64,000 nt of DNA, taken from positions 3,162,001-3,226,000 of the forward strand of contig NZ_CP011789.1 of NCBI RefSeq assembly GCF_001636055.1, in the 5' to 3' direction. Under the pieces are notes generated by a model. The model made no database searches. It saw nothing but the letters and a program-made list of their open reading frames with translations, and was not told where the DNA came from. Positions 8,803-17,916 of this stretch are shown here, piece by piece; position 1 is the stretch's first letter; each line of letters opens with the position of its first letter. Source of the stretch: Pseudomonas putida. Its GTDB lineage: Bacteria > Pseudomonadota > Gammaproteobacteria > Pseudomonadales > Pseudomonadaceae. The translations under genes were made by a program, and so were the position numbers.

Positions 8803-8842
8803 CGGCTTCGCAGCTGAACCTGCTTTCACAGAGCTAGCGCCT

Positions 8843-8868
8843 GCAGGCGCGGTCAAGTCCGCGCCTGC
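8843..8868. terminator. GC-rich hairpin between convergent genes
   Basis: A perfect 10-bp stem (GCAGGCGCGG at 8843-8852, CCGCGCCTGC at 8859-8868) with a six-base loop, extended outward by GAGCTA/TAGCTC. It lies between the small plus-strand gene and the minus-strand ene-reductase, where a bidirectional terminator is expected. There is no U-tract, so it may instead be a REP-type palindrome. Confidence 0.45.
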
Positions 8869-8880
8869 ATAGCTCCGGTA

Positions 8881-9987
8881 TCAAGCCCGGCGCAACGCGG
8901 GGTAGTCCGTATAGCCTTCGGCGCCATTGGCGTAATCGAACTGTGCGCGGTGCTCGTTCAAAGGCGCTTGCTGCTGCAGGCGTTCCACCAGGTCCGGGTT
9001 GGCGATATAGCTGCGCCCGAAGGCCACCGCATCGATCAGCCCACGCGCAATCAGCGCCTCGGCTTTTTCCGGGGTGTAGCCGCCAGCCGCTACGATCACC
9101 CCCGGATACACGGCGCGAATCGCCTCGCGGAATTCGTCACGCAGCGGCTTGCCACCGGCCCAATCCGGCTCCGAAAGATGCAGGTAAGCCAGGTTGCGCT
9201 TGGCCAGTTCTTCGATCAGGTACAGCGCTGCGGCTTCCTGATCCTCACCGTTGTCGACCCCATTGAACGGCCCCAGCGGGAAGATGCGGATCGCCACGCG
9301 GTCGGCGCTCCAGGCGGCGATGGCGGCGTCCACCGCTTCCAGCACGATCCGTGCGCGATTCTCGACGCTGCCGCCGTAGCGGTCTTCACGCACGTTGGCG
9401 CTGGGCGAGAGGAACTGGTGCAGCAGGTAACCATGGGCGGCGTGCAGTTCGATCAGGTCGAAGCCTGCGTGCTGCGCATTGTGGGCGGCCTGGCCGAAGT
9501 CAGCGACGATGTCGGCGATTTCGGCTTCGCTCAACGCCCGCGGCGCGGAGGTTTCGACGCGAATGACATTGCCCTGTGCGTCGCGCAGCGAGGTGCGGGC
9601 ATCAGCGGGCAATGCCGAGGGCGCGACCGGCGCGGCCTGGCCGGGCTGTAGCGAGGTGTGGGAAATACGTCCGGTATGCCAGACCTGTACCGCGCTGTGC
9701 CCACCTGCTGCGTGGATGCGTTCGTTGATCAGGCGCCAACCGGCGATCTGCTCGTCGGTGTGGATACCGGGTGATCCCGAATAGCCTTTGGCCTGGAAGG
9801 AAATCTGTGTCGCTTCGCTGATGATCAACCCGGCACTGGCACGCTGGCTGTAGTACTCGGCCATCAGCGGCGTGGGTACATCGCCCGGTTCCAGGCTGCG
9901 CAGGCGTGTCAGGGGCGCCATGAAGACGCGGTTTGGCAGGGTGAGGGGGCCGACTTGAACGGGGCGGAACAGGTGCTCGAGTGTCAT
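8881..9987 (-). CDS. Old-yellow-enzyme family ene-reductase (NemA/XenB-like)
   Basis: 368 residues, usual family length. It is an FMN-dependent TIM-barrel reductase using NAD(P)H to reduce activated alkenes, N-ethylmaleimide, nitrate esters or nitroaromatics. Diagnostic segments are [23 protein letters not shown] at the N-terminus (FMN binding), [14 protein letters not shown] (substrate-binding HxxH region) and [10 protein letters not shown]. The ATG at 9987 gives the family N-terminus MTLEHLF; the longer upstream frame is not conserved. Stand-alone gene; the physiological substrate cannot be told from sequence. Confidence 0.92.
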   Translation of the reverse strand: MTLEHLFRPVQVGPLTLPNRVFMAPLTRLRSLEPGDVPTPLMAEYYSQRASAGLIISEATQISFQAKGYSGSPGIHTDEQIAGWRLINERIHAAGGHSAVQVWHTGRISHTSLQPGQAAPVAPSALPADARTSLRDAQGNVIRVETSAPRALSEAEIADIVADFGQAAHNAQHAGFDLIELHAAHGYLLHQFLSPSANVREDRYGGSVENRARIVLEAVDAAIAAWSADRVAIRIFPLGPFNGVDNGEDQEAAALYLIEELAKRNLAYLHLSEPDWAGGKPLRDEFREAIRAVYPGVIVAAGGYTPEKAEALIARGLIDAVAFGRSYIANPDLVERLQQQAPLNEHRAQFDYANGAEGYTDYPALRRA

Positions 9988-10224
9988 TGAAGCCTCTGGG
10001 TGCAGTAAATACGATGGGCTGCACCATACCTGTCCCATTGGGGAAAGGGGGGACCGGTATCCCCGCTTATCGCTCCCCAATGGCCTGCAATAGAGCGTTT
10101 ACGGCGTATCCAGTAGCAGAAAGTCGCCTATCCGGGAGGCTATCTGTAGTACCTGAGCCGCCGACGAGTGTCGACGGCGTCACGGGCGATCATCGATTTC
10201 GTTCGGGAGGAACGGCGGCGCACT

Positions 10225-11232
10225 TCAGCGCGCCAAGCGTCCGCTGACAAAGTGTGCGACGTCATTGAACCCCGGCGTCGAGGCATGCCCCGGTGTTACC
10301 AGCGAATCGATGAAGGCTTCGTCCTCGGCGGTGATGTTGACCTCCAGCGCTCCGGCGTAGGTTTCCCACTGCGCCTCGGTACGCGGCCCGACGATGGCCG
10401 AACTGACCAGTTGGTTGTTGAGCACCCAGGCGATGGCGAATTCGACGATACCTACGCCCTTGGCGTCGGTGTAGGCGTGGATCTTCTGGGCGATGGCCAG
10501 CGACTCCTGACGCCACTCCACCTCCATGATCCGCTTGTCCTGGCGCCCGGCGCGGCTGCCGGCGTCAGGGGTCGAGCCTGGCGCATACTTGCCGCTGAGC
10601 ACGCCTCGGGCCAGGGGACTGAAGGGCACCACGCCCAGCCCGTGGTAGGCCGCGGCGGTCAGTTGCTCGGGCTCGGCCTGGCGGTTGACGATGTTGTACA
10701 GCGGCTGGCTCACCACAGGCTTGGGCACCCCGAGGCGTTCGGCCAGGTTGCAGATCTCGGCGATGCGCCAGCCGCGGAAGTTGGACACGCCCCAATAGCG
10801 GATCTTGCCTTGCTGCAGCAGATCACCGATGGCTCGCACGGTCTCTTCCAGCGGTACCTTGTGGTCTTCGCGGTGCAGGTAGTAGATGTCCAGGTAGTCG
10901 GTGTCCATGCGCGTCAGTGTTGCCTCCAGCGCATTGAACAGGTGCTTGCGTGACAGCCCGCTGCGGTTGGGCAGGCCGTCTGCCGGACCGTAGCCGGCCT
11001 TGGAGGCAACGATCCAGTCCTGGCGATGGCGTGCCACCGCCTCGCCGACGATCTCCTCGGAGCGCCCGGCGTTGTAGACATCGGCGGTGTCGATGAAGTT
11101 GATGCCCTGGTCCCAGGCGCGGTCGATGATGCGCAGCGAAGCCTCGGTATCGGTCTGTTCGCCGAACATCATGCTGCCCAGGGTCAGGGCTGAGACTTGC
11201 AGGCCGGAGCGGCCGAGAGGGCGGTAGCGCAT
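10225..11232 (-). CDS. Aldo/keto reductase
   Basis: 335 residues. An NADPH-dependent oxidoreductase of the YghZ/voltage-gated-channel-beta-like AKR branch. The tetrad is visible in order: Asp and Tyr in FIDTADVYNAGRSE, Lys in IVASKAGYG and His in YYLHREDH. The start is MRYRPLGRSGLQVS at 11232, the standard family beginning. It is monocistronic; the substrate (aldehydes or methylglyoxal are common) is not determinable. Confidence 0.9.
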   Translation of the reverse strand: MRYRPLGRSGLQVSALTLGSMMFGEQTDTEASLRIIDRAWDQGINFIDTADVYNAGRSEEIVGEAVARHRQDWIVASKAGYGPADGLPNRSGLSRKHLFNALEATLTRMDTDYLDIYYLHREDHKVPLEETVRAIGDLLQQGKIRYWGVSNFRGWRIAEICNLAERLGVPKPVVSQPLYNIVNRQAEPEQLTAAAYHGLGVVPFSPLARGVLSGKYAPGSTPDAGSRAGRQDKRIMEVEWRQESLAIAQKIHAYTDAKGVGIVEFAIAWVLNNQLVSSAIVGPRTEAQWETYAGALEVNITAEDEAFIDSLVTPGHASTPGFNDVAHFVSGRLAR

Positions 11233-11527
11233 GCTGGAGGTCCTTGCGTCGAAGAAGATGGTTGGACCGTTTTTACACACAAGCCCCGGGCTTTGAAAGG
11301 GCGGAGGATAGGGTTCGCCGCGATGTGCCGATGCCAGGGCAAAGAGAATTTCTGGCCGAGCGCAATCCTTGTGCTACTACTTGATATCGACACGCGCGAT
11401 TGCAGATGGACGGTCGCAGAGGCAGGGAATTCGCCAGCGCTGATGTCTTGCCAGCCCCCGCTATAGCCGTCTTCCTGCTGCGTGTGAATGAATCCGAGCT
11501 GTTTCATCACCACAAGGAAGGCTACAC

Positions 11528-11998
11528 ATGACCGAAGTCACCCTGATCGAAACCGTGAGCGCCGATTCCCTGACCAAGCTGCTGCAGGATGCCGGCTGCC
11601 GGGTCAATCGTAGCGAGCAGAATGCCGTCGTGCAGCTGCTCAGCGCCAGCCAGGGCGTGGGTTACGCAGTACGGTTCGGCAATCGAGCCAAGGACCAGGA
11701 GGGCGAGTTCCTCGACTTTACCTTCAGTTGCGCGTTGCGCATCCAGGGCGAGCTGCCGGTCGGGCTGGCCGAGCGCTGGAACGCCAGCCGTCGTTTCGCC
11801 CGGCTGTCGGTGCAGGGCGAGTTCCTGGTGATGGAAAAGGACGTGGTGGTGGCCGATGGCGTCAGCGAGAAGCATCTGCTGGGTAGCCTGGTGCTGTGGG
11901 ATCGTCTGCTGCAGGAGTTCATCGTCTACCTGCGCGACTACAGCCGCACTGTCGCCGACCAGACCGAACAGGTGGCTGGCGCGGCGACTGCTTCGTGA
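11528..11998 (+). CDS. YbjN-domain protein
   Basis: 156 residues, soluble. The pattern SLTKLLQDAGCRVNRSEQNAV followed by a beta-rich segment and a C-terminal helix matches the YbjN (sensory-transduction-regulator-like) family, whose fold resembles type III secretion chaperones. The Shine-Dalgarno AAGGAAGG precedes the ATG. The stop overlaps the GTG start of the following prolyl isomerase, so the two are probably co-translated. Confidence 0.75.
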   Translation: MTEVTLIETVSADSLTKLLQDAGCRVNRSEQNAVVQLLSASQGVGYAVRFGNRAKDQEGEFLDFTFSCALRIQGELPVGLAERWNASRRFARLSVQGEFLVMEKDVVVADGVSEKHLLGSLVLWDRLLQEFIVYLRDYSRTVADQTEQVAGAATAS

Positions 11999-12930
11999 CT
12001 TCCCGTACCTTCTGGGCCGGCGCGGGTGCGCTGGCCGTCGTTGCCGTGGCTGTCGCCCTTGTTCTACGTCCGGGGGAGGAGCCGATCGCCGCAGCGCACC
12101 CGGCGGCGACCGAGGTCAAAGGACCGGTGTTGGCCAGCCTGGGCGAACAGAGGGTCGGCAGCGACGAGCTGACGACGCTGCTGGCGCAGTTACCGGAGCC
12201 GACCCGCGAGCACCTGCGTGGCGATCGTCCGGCACTGGAGGCATGGATTCGCGCCCGCCTGGCAGAAAAGGCGCTGTATCGCCAGGCCGAAGCCAAGGGC
12301 TGGCCACAGCGTCCAGATGTCGAGGCGCAGACCCGTGCGGTGAGCGAACAGATCGTATTGCGCGACTACCTCGCTTCGGTCACGCAAGTGCCTGACGATT
12401 ACCCGAACCAGGCAGAGCTTGAGCAGGCGTACCAAGCCAACAAGGACGAACTGCGCCTGCCGGTACGCTATCGCTTGAGCCAGATTTTCCTGCGGGTCGA
12501 AAATCCCAAGGACGACGAGGCAGTGGTCAAGCAGGCCCAGGCCCTGGCCAAGCAGGCACGCGACGGCAATTTCGCCACGCTCGCCCGCGAGCACTCCCAG
12601 GACACCGGCACTGCCGCCCAAGGCGGCGACAGCGGGCTGCAGGCGCTCGACCAGTTGCTACCTGAAGTGCGTGAGGTGGTGACGCGGCTCAAGGTCGACG
12701 GAGTGAGTGAACCGGTGCGCACGGCGGCGGGCCTGCACATCATCAAGTTGGTCGAACAGCAACCGGCGCGGGCGGCAACCCTGGAGGAGGTGACACCGCA
12801 ACTGACCCAACTGCTCAGGGCACAACGCCAGGAGCAACTGGTGCGCAATTACGTCAACGGCATGTTCGATTCGGCGACCTTGAGTATCGACGGGGCGGCA
12901 TTGAACCAGGTGCTGGAGGCCAGTCGCTGA
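11995..12930 (+). CDS. Membrane-anchored PpiC-type peptidyl-prolyl isomerase
   Basis: 311 residues. An N-terminal hydrophobic anchor (residues ~5-22, FWAGAGALAVVAVAVALVL) is followed by a helical SurA/PrsA-like segment and a parvulin domain at about residues 155-265 (LSQIFLRVENPKDDE..., SGLQALDQLLPEVREVV, PVRTAAGLHIIKLVE). It should act in the periplasm as a folding helper. The start is GTG at 11995, overlapping the ybjN stop; this is an inference from frame and anchor position. No nitrogenase cluster is nearby. Confidence 0.85.
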   Translation: MTSRTFWAGAGALAVVAVAVALVLRPGEEPIAAAHPAATEVKGPVLASLGEQRVGSDELTTLLAQLPEPTREHLRGDRPALEAWIRARLAEKALYRQAEAKGWPQRPDVEAQTRAVSEQIVLRDYLASVTQVPDDYPNQAELEQAYQANKDELRLPVRYRLSQIFLRVENPKDDEAVVKQAQALAKQARDGNFATLAREHSQDTGTAAQGGDSGLQALDQLLPEVREVVTRLKVDGVSEPVRTAAGLHIIKLVEQQPARAATLEEVTPQLTQLLRAQRQEQLVRNYVNGMFDSATLSIDGAALNQVLEASR

Positions 12931-12934
12931 TGCT

Positions 12935-13110
12935 CTAGGTCTGTATGAAAAGTCTTGAGACGAAGGTCAGGCAAGGCGAAAACAGCCGAGGAACGGTCGG
13001 AGTCGCGCTCGACTTTACGGGTTGTAAATGAGCATTCCGACCGGGCTGGCGCACCAGGCTGTTTTCAACGCAGCATCACCGAGTATCAAGGCTTTTCGTA
13101 CAGAGCCTAG
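12935..13110. mobile_element. MITE-like palindromic element, ~176 bp, bounded by CTAG
   Basis: The element starts CTAGGTCTGTATGAAAAGTC and the reverse complement of its right end starts CTAGGCTCTGTACGAAAAGC, giving imperfect terminal inverted repeats of about 25 bp. Subterminal arms also pair (GCGAAAACAGCC near 12978 with GGCTGTTTTC near 13053; GGTCGGA with TCCGACC). It has no coding capacity. CTAG ends and GGTCTGT-type termini recall IS5/IS427-group elements, so it may be a non-autonomous derivative; the family link is inference. It sits between two convergent genes. Confidence 0.65.
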
Positions 13111-13112
13111 GG

Positions 13113-13146
13113 GTGATCGTGCCGAATCTGCATTCGGTACGGTCAC
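13113..13146. terminator. Strong hairpin at the alkB 3' end
   Basis: A 15-bp stem (13113-13127 with 13132-13146) with a four-base loop and only two G-U pairs, ending exactly at the alkB stop codon. It lies between the MITE-like element and alkB. It is a candidate terminator for alkB on the minus strand, though without a U-tract. Confidence 0.45.
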
Positions 13147-13791
13147 TCAACCTGCCTTGCGCAGGGTCAGGTTGATCCGTCGTTCCCCCATCCGCTCATG
13201 CTTGCCCGGCTTGATCGGCAGCACGCCATGGAAGCGCAGGCGATCCTCGCCACCCCATACCATGACATCGCCATGACTGAGCGGCACATGCTGCGGCCGG
13301 TCGCTGCGTTGCATGCCGCCGAGCAGAAAGACGGCGGGCAGCCCCAGCGAGATCGACACGATAGGCTGGCTGAAATCCTGCTCGTTGCGATCCTGGTGGA
13401 GGCTCAGGCGTGTACCGGGCAGGTAGTGGTTGACCAGGCACGCATCCGGCACGAACCCCTCGAAGCCAGCTTGGGAGGCGGCTCGCGCAGCCAGCGTCAA
13501 CAGCACCTCGGGCAGCGCCGGCCAGGGCTTGCCGCTCAGCGGATCCAACGGGCTGTAGCGGTAGCCACGCGCGTCGCTGACCCAGCCCAGGCTGCCGCAA
13601 TTGCTCAGCGCGACGGCCATGTGCAGCCCGCCGGGCGTCTGCATGTGTCGAAAGGGTGCCGCGCGCAACACTGGGCGCAGGGCATCGAGCAGGGCTTCGA
13701 CCTCGGGCAGGGCAAAGCCTGGCAACAGCATGACCTGGCTGGCCAGCGATTGCGGCTGAGAACCGAAGAGGTCGAGGTCTGACTGGATCAT
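13147..13791 (-). CDS. alkB: Alkylated-DNA repair dioxygenase AlkB
   Basis: 214 residues, matching E. coli AlkB (216). A Fe(II)/2-oxoglutarate dioxygenase that removes methyl groups from 1-methyladenine and 3-methylcytosine. Iron ligands are visible as His132 and Asp134 in SLHQDRNEQD and His188 in RLRFHGV, and the 2-oxoglutarate-binding arginines lie in RRINLTLR near the C-terminus. NHYLPGTRLSLHQD is the usual signature. The start at 13791 (MIQSDLDLFG) gives the family length; an upstream extension is open but not conserved. No ada or alkA gene is adjacent. Confidence 0.92.
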   Translation of the reverse strand: MIQSDLDLFGSQPQSLASQVMLLPGFALPEVEALLDALRPVLRAAPFRHMQTPGGLHMAVALSNCGSLGWVSDARGYRYSPLDPLSGKPWPALPEVLLTLAARAASQAGFEGFVPDACLVNHYLPGTRLSLHQDRNEQDFSQPIVSISLGLPAVFLLGGMQRSDRPQHVPLSHGDVMVWGGEDRLRFHGVLPIKPGKHERMGERRINLTLRKAG

Positions 13792-14148
13792 GGCGGGCAC
13801 TGGCGTGGGTAAGCCTGGATTGTATCGCTGTTGATTCGTCCAGCCCATGGCAAATGGTCGGAGGGCGCCCTGAGCGCAGATTTGGTCGGTCCCAGCAAGC
13901 GACCCTGTGCACCCGCGGATCGAAAAAGGAACCGCGGCGCCCGGGAGCGGGGTGCTACGGTCCAAGGGGGAGTGGCTATCGCTGGGTCACGGTCGCGCTG
14001 TTGCCGTTGCCGCAGATCCTCCTGCAAACGGGCCATGGTTTGGGGCGTCTGCACAGGGATCGTCTATGGCATGACCGAGAACAGCCCGTTGTCGTTGCAG
14101 GCCGGCCCGGAGGACGAACGGGGAAGAACTGGGTGGGGTGTCAGCCGC
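13792..14148. other. Intergenic stretch between alkB and mobA
   Basis: 357 bases with no gene I can support. The minus strand stays open for about 88 codons from 14054, with an internal Shine-Dalgarno-like AGGAGG, but the translation is proline/arginine-rich without recognisable pattern, so I do not call it. The alkB promoter should lie at its left end. Confidence 0.5.
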
Positions 14149-14721
14149 TCAGCGTAACCACTCCGGGCTGTTGAAGTTGCCGAGCCGTTCATCGTCGACG
14201 GCACATTCCAGCCCCTGCAGCGATTCACGCGACAAGGCGCGCTGCAGGCTCCGCTCACCGGCCTGCCAGGCCTGTTCAAACTGTGGCAACAGGCGCGTCG
14301 GCAATACGCTGAACATCGGCTGCCAATAGCCTCCCTGGCGCACCATCGCAGCGCTGTCATGGCGGGCAGCCAATCCGCGCAACCCATCGATCAGCGCCTG
14401 GTCGACCCGCGGTGAATCGCAGGCCAGCACCACCACCCACGGGTGTCTGGCCACCTTGAGCCCGGCGATGACCCCAGCCAGAGGCCCGGGATAATCCGCC
14501 TCGGCATCGCCCACGCATTGGTCGGCATAGGCGGCATAGGCGTCCTGGTTGCGGTTGCAGGAAATCACCAGGTCGTCGCTCAACCCCCGCACCACCCGGT
14601 GGATGTGTGCGATCAGTGGTTCGCCCCGCCATGGCACCAGGCCCTTGTCACGCCCGCCCATGCGTTGGCCACGGCCACCGGCGAGGATGAGGATGGAGCA
14701 GGGGGGCAGGGCGGCAGGCAT
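14149..14721 (-). CDS. mobA: Molybdenum cofactor guanylyltransferase MobA
   Basis: 190 residues. It attaches GMP to molybdopterin to form the MGD cofactor. The N-terminal GTP-binding signature ILILAGGRGQRMGGRDKGL (residues ~10-28) and VVVLACDSPRV near residue 95 are typical. The ATG at 14721 is chosen because it gives the standard MobA N-terminus. There is no Shine-Dalgarno; instead a terminator-like hairpin and T-run end one base before the start codon. A longer in-frame start at 14805 overlaps the RND gene. No moa/moe genes are nearby. Confidence 0.9.
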   Translation of the reverse strand: MPAALPPCSILILAGGRGQRMGGRDKGLVPWRGEPLIAHIHRVVRGLSDDLVISCNRNQDAYAAYADQCVGDAEADYPGPLAGVIAGLKVARHPWVVVLACDSPRVDQALIDGLRGLAARHDSAAMVRQGGYWQPMFSVLPTRLLPQFEQAWQAGERSLQRALSRESLQGLECAVDDERLGNFNSPEWLR

Positions 14722-14722
14722 G

Positions 14723-14756
14723 AAAAAGGGTCCCGGGCAGTCGATGCCCGGAACCC
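14723..14756 (-). terminator. Rho-independent terminator after the RND efflux operon
   Basis: On the minus strand a 12-bp stem with one mismatch (arms 14745-14756 and 14728-14739, loop GTCGA) is followed directly by TTTTT (14723-14727). It is downstream of the RND permease stop and directly upstream of the mobA ATG, so it would end the efflux transcript and separate, or attenuate, mobA. Confidence 0.8.
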
Positions 14757-14782
14757 TCTCATTCAACGCCTGGCTTGTCCAG

Positions 14783-17700
14783 TCAGGCGTCGTGGGGTAC
14801 TGCATGATCCGGTTCAGCGCGGCGCTTGCCGGCCAACCGCATCACCACCACGAAGAACACCGGTACGAACACCACCGCCAGTGTTGCGCTGAGCATCCCG
14901 CCGATCACGCCGGTGCCGATCGCCTGCTGGCTGGCTGAGCTTGCGCCGCGTGCGATGGCCAGCGGCACGACGCCGAGGATGAACGCCAACGATGTCATGA
15001 CGATCGGGCGCAGGCGCAGGCGGGCGGCCTGCATCGCCGCATCCGCAGCGTCGACCCCCTGATCCACCAGGCTCTTGGCGAATTCGATGATCAGGATCGC
15101 GTTCTTTGCCGACAGGCCAATCAGGGTGATCAGGCCGACCTTGAAGAACACGTCGTTGGGCATGCCGCGCAGGGTTACCGCAAGCACGGCGCCGAGCACA
15201 CCCAGCGGAACCACCAGCAACACTGCGGTAGGGATCGACCAACTCTCGTAGAGCGCTGCCAGGCACAGGAACACCACCAGCAGCGACAGGGCCAGTAGCA
15301 AGGGCGCCTGGCTACCCGAAAGACGCTCCTGCAACGACAGGCCGGTCCATTCCAGTGCGCTGCCGGTTGGCAGTCGATCGACCAGGCGCTGGATTTCCGC
15401 CATTGCCTCACCAGAGCTGTAGCCGCTTGCCGGTTCCCCGGAAATAGACACTGCCGGGTAGCCGTTGTAGCGGGTCAGTTGCACCGGGCCGCTGAGCCAG
15501 CGGGCCTGGACGAACGCCCCCAGTGGCACCATCTTGCCGCTGCTGTTGCGCACGTGGATCTTCAACAAGTCCTCGACCTGGCTGCGCTGGTCACCCTCGG
15601 CCTGCACCACCACGCGCTGCATGCGGCCCAGGTTGGGGAAGTCGTTGACATAGTTCGAGCCTACCGCGGTGTTGAGCACGGCGCCGATGTCGGCAAAGGA
15701 AACCCCGAGGGCGTTGGCCTGGCGTCGGTCGATTTCCAGTTGCACCTGCGGGCTTTCGGCCAACGATGCCTCGCGCACGTTGGCCAGCACCTTGCTCGTG
15801 CGTGCGTTGGCCAGCAGTTCGTCACGGGCGGCCATCAGCCCGGCATGACCCAGGCCGCCGCGATCCTGCAGGCGGAACTCGAAACCTGTGGACTCGCCCA
15901 GGCCATCGACTGGCGGCGGCAGCACGGCATAGGCCACGGCATCCTTGAGCGCGGCGAAGGCCATCGTGGCACGGTCGGCGATCGATTGTGCGCTGTCGTC
16001 GGCGCCGCGTTCTGACCAGTCCTTCAGCGTGGTGAACGCCAGCGCGGCGTTCTGCCCGCTGCCTGAGAAGCTGAAACCGAGAATCAGCGTGGTGTTACCC
16101 ACCCCGGGTTCTGCGGCATTGTGCGCCTCGATCTGCGCCGCCACCTGCTCGGTACGCATGCGACTGGCGCCTGGCGGAAGCTGGATATCGGTGATGGTGT
16201 AGCCTTGGTCTTCGGTCGGCAGGAAAGCGCTGGGCAACTGGCTGAAGCCATAGGCCAGCACCGCCACCAGCAGCCCGTAGAGCAACAGGTAGCGCCCGCT
16301 ACGTGCCAAGGCGTGGGCAACCCAGCGTTGGTAGCCATTGCTCATGCCCTCGAAGCGGCGGTTGAACCAGCCGAAGAAGCCTCTGCGTACGTGATGCTCA
16401 CCCTTGGCCACTGGCTTGAGCAGCGTGGCGCACAGTGCCGGGGTGAGGCTCAGGGCGAGGAAGGCCGAGAACAGGATCGACACCGCCATCGACAACGAGA
16501 ACTGCTGGTAGATGACGCCCACCGAGCCTTTCATGAAGGCCATCGGCAGGAACACCGCGACCAGCACCAGCGTGATGCCGACGATAGCCCCGCTGATCTG
16601 GCCCATGGCCTTGCGCGTCGCGGCCTTCGGCGACAGGCCTTCCTCGGCCATGATCCGTTCGACGTTCTCCACCACGACGATGGCGTCGTCCACCAGGATA
16701 CCGATGGCCAGCACCATGCCAAACAGGGTCAGCACGTTGATCGAGAAACCCAACGCCAGCATCACCGCGAAGGTGCCCATCAGCGCCACCGGAACCACCA
16801 GCGTAGGGATCAGCGTGTAGCGGATGTTCTGCAGGAACAGGAACATCACCGCAAACACCAGCAGCATGGCTTCGAACAGCGTGCTGATGACCTGCTGGAT
16901 CGAGACCTTGACGAACGGCGAGGTGTCGTAGGGGATGTCGTACTTCACGCCGGCCGGGAAGTAGCGTGCCAGCTCATCCATCTTCTGGCGTACCAGGGTC
17001 GCGGTTTCCATGGCGTTGGCCCCCGGCGACAGCTTGACGCTGAAGGCACTGGTGGGCTTGCCGTTCAGGCGTGTGCCGTACTGGTATTCCTGGGCACCGA
17101 TCTCGACCCGCGCCACGTCACCCACGGTGACCACCGAGCCATCCGGGTTGGCCCGCAGCACGATGGCCGCGAACTCCTCTGGCGTGCTCAGTTGGCCCTT
17201 GACCACCACGTTGGCGGTGATTTCCTGGGTCGCACGGGCGGGCAGGTCTCCGATGCTGCCGGGTGCAACCTGGGCGTTCTGCGCGGCGATGGCGTCGGCG
17301 ACGTCCTGGGGTGTGAGCTTGAAGCCGACCAGCTTCGCCGGGTCGATCCAGATGCGCATGGCCCGCTCCGAACCATACAACTGTGCCTTGCCGACGCCTT
17401 TGAGCCGGCGAATCTCGTTCATCACGTTGCGCGCCAACAGGTCGCTGAGGGCAATCTCGTCGTAGCTGCCGTCCTCGGAGGTGAGGGTGCCCAGCAGCAG
17501 GAAGCCGGTGGAGACTTTTTCCACCTGCAGGCCTTGCTGCGTGACGGGCCGCGGCAGGCGCGACTCGACCACCTTGAGGCGGTTCTGTACATCGACCTGG
17601 GCCAGGTCAGGGATGGTGCCCGGCTCGAAGGTGGCGGTGATGGTCGCGCTGCCCAGGCTGCTCTGGGACTCGAAGTACAGCAGGTTGTCCGCACCATTGA

Positions 17701-17905
17701 GCTCCTGCTCGATCACGCTGACCACGCTTTCGTCCATGGTCTGCGCCGAGGCACCGGGGTAGACGGCGTACACCTCCACTTGCGGCGGTGCGACATCGGG
17801 GTACTGCGCCACGGGCAATTGCGGGATGGCCAAGGCACCGGCGAGCAGGATGAACAACGCAACCACCCAGGCGAAGATCGGGCGGTCGATGAAGAATTGC
17901 GGCAT
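14783..17905 (-). CDS. RND multidrug efflux permease (HAE1 family)
   Basis: 1040 residues, full RND length. A proton-driven inner-membrane exporter with 12 predicted helices and two large periplasmic loops. It opens with MPQFFIDRPIFAWVVALFILLAG. The TM4 signature GILVDDAIVVVENVERIM carries the paired aspartates of the proton relay, and GYTITDIQLPPGASRMRT follows after the central cytoplasmic segment. The adaptor gene lies just upstream (11-base gap). No outer-membrane channel gene follows, so it probably borrows a TolC/OprM-type channel. Substrates are unknown. Divergent from a two-component system that may control it. Confidence 0.95.
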   Translation of the reverse strand: MPQFFIDRPIFAWVVALFILLAGALAIPQLPVAQYPDVAPPQVEVYAVYPGASAQTMDESVVSVIEQELNGADNLLYFESQSSLGSATITATFEPGTIPDLAQVDVQNRLKVVESRLPRPVTQQGLQVEKVSTGFLLLGTLTSEDGSYDEIALSDLLARNVMNEIRRLKGVGKAQLYGSERAMRIWIDPAKLVGFKLTPQDVADAIAAQNAQVAPGSIGDLPARATQEITANVVVKGQLSTPEEFAAIVLRANPDGSVVTVGDVARVEIGAQEYQYGTRLNGKPTSAFSVKLSPGANAMETATLVRQKMDELARYFPAGVKYDIPYDTSPFVKVSIQQVISTLFEAMLLVFAVMFLFLQNIRYTLIPTLVVPVALMGTFAVMLALGFSINVLTLFGMVLAIGILVDDAIVVVENVERIMAEEGLSPKAATRKAMGQISGAIVGITLVLVAVFLPMAFMKGSVGVIYQQFSLSMAVSILFSAFLALSLTPALCATLLKPVAKGEHHVRRGFFGWFNRRFEGMSNGYQRWVAHALARSGRYLLLYGLLVAVLAYGFSQLPSAFLPTEDQGYTITDIQLPPGASRMRTEQVAAQIEAHNAAEPGVGNTTLILGFSFSGSGQNAALAFTTLKDWSERGADDSAQSIADRATMAFAALKDAVAYAVLPPPVDGLGESTGFEFRLQDRGGLGHAGLMAARDELLANARTSKVLANVREASLAESPQVQLEIDRRQANALGVSFADIGAVLNTAVGSNYVNDFPNLGRMQRVVVQAEGDQRSQVEDLLKIHVRNSSGKMVPLGAFVQARWLSGPVQLTRYNGYPAVSISGEPASGYSSGEAMAEIQRLVDRLPTGSALEWTGLSLQERLSGSQAPLLLALSLLVVFLCLAALYESWSIPTAVLLVVPLGVLGAVLAVTLRGMPNDVFFKVGLITLIGLSAKNAILIIEFAKSLVDQGVDAADAAMQAARLRLRPIVMTSLAFILGVVPLAIARGASSASQQAIGTGVIGGMLSATLAVVFVPVFFVVVMRLAGKRRAEPDHAVPHDA

Positions 17906-17916
17906 GGATCAGGCCC

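Noticed and set aside
13788..14054. Possible 88-residue minus-strand gene between alkB and mobA
   Set aside because: Proline/arginine-rich translation without conserved pattern; the AGGAGG is internal and not tied to a convincing start.
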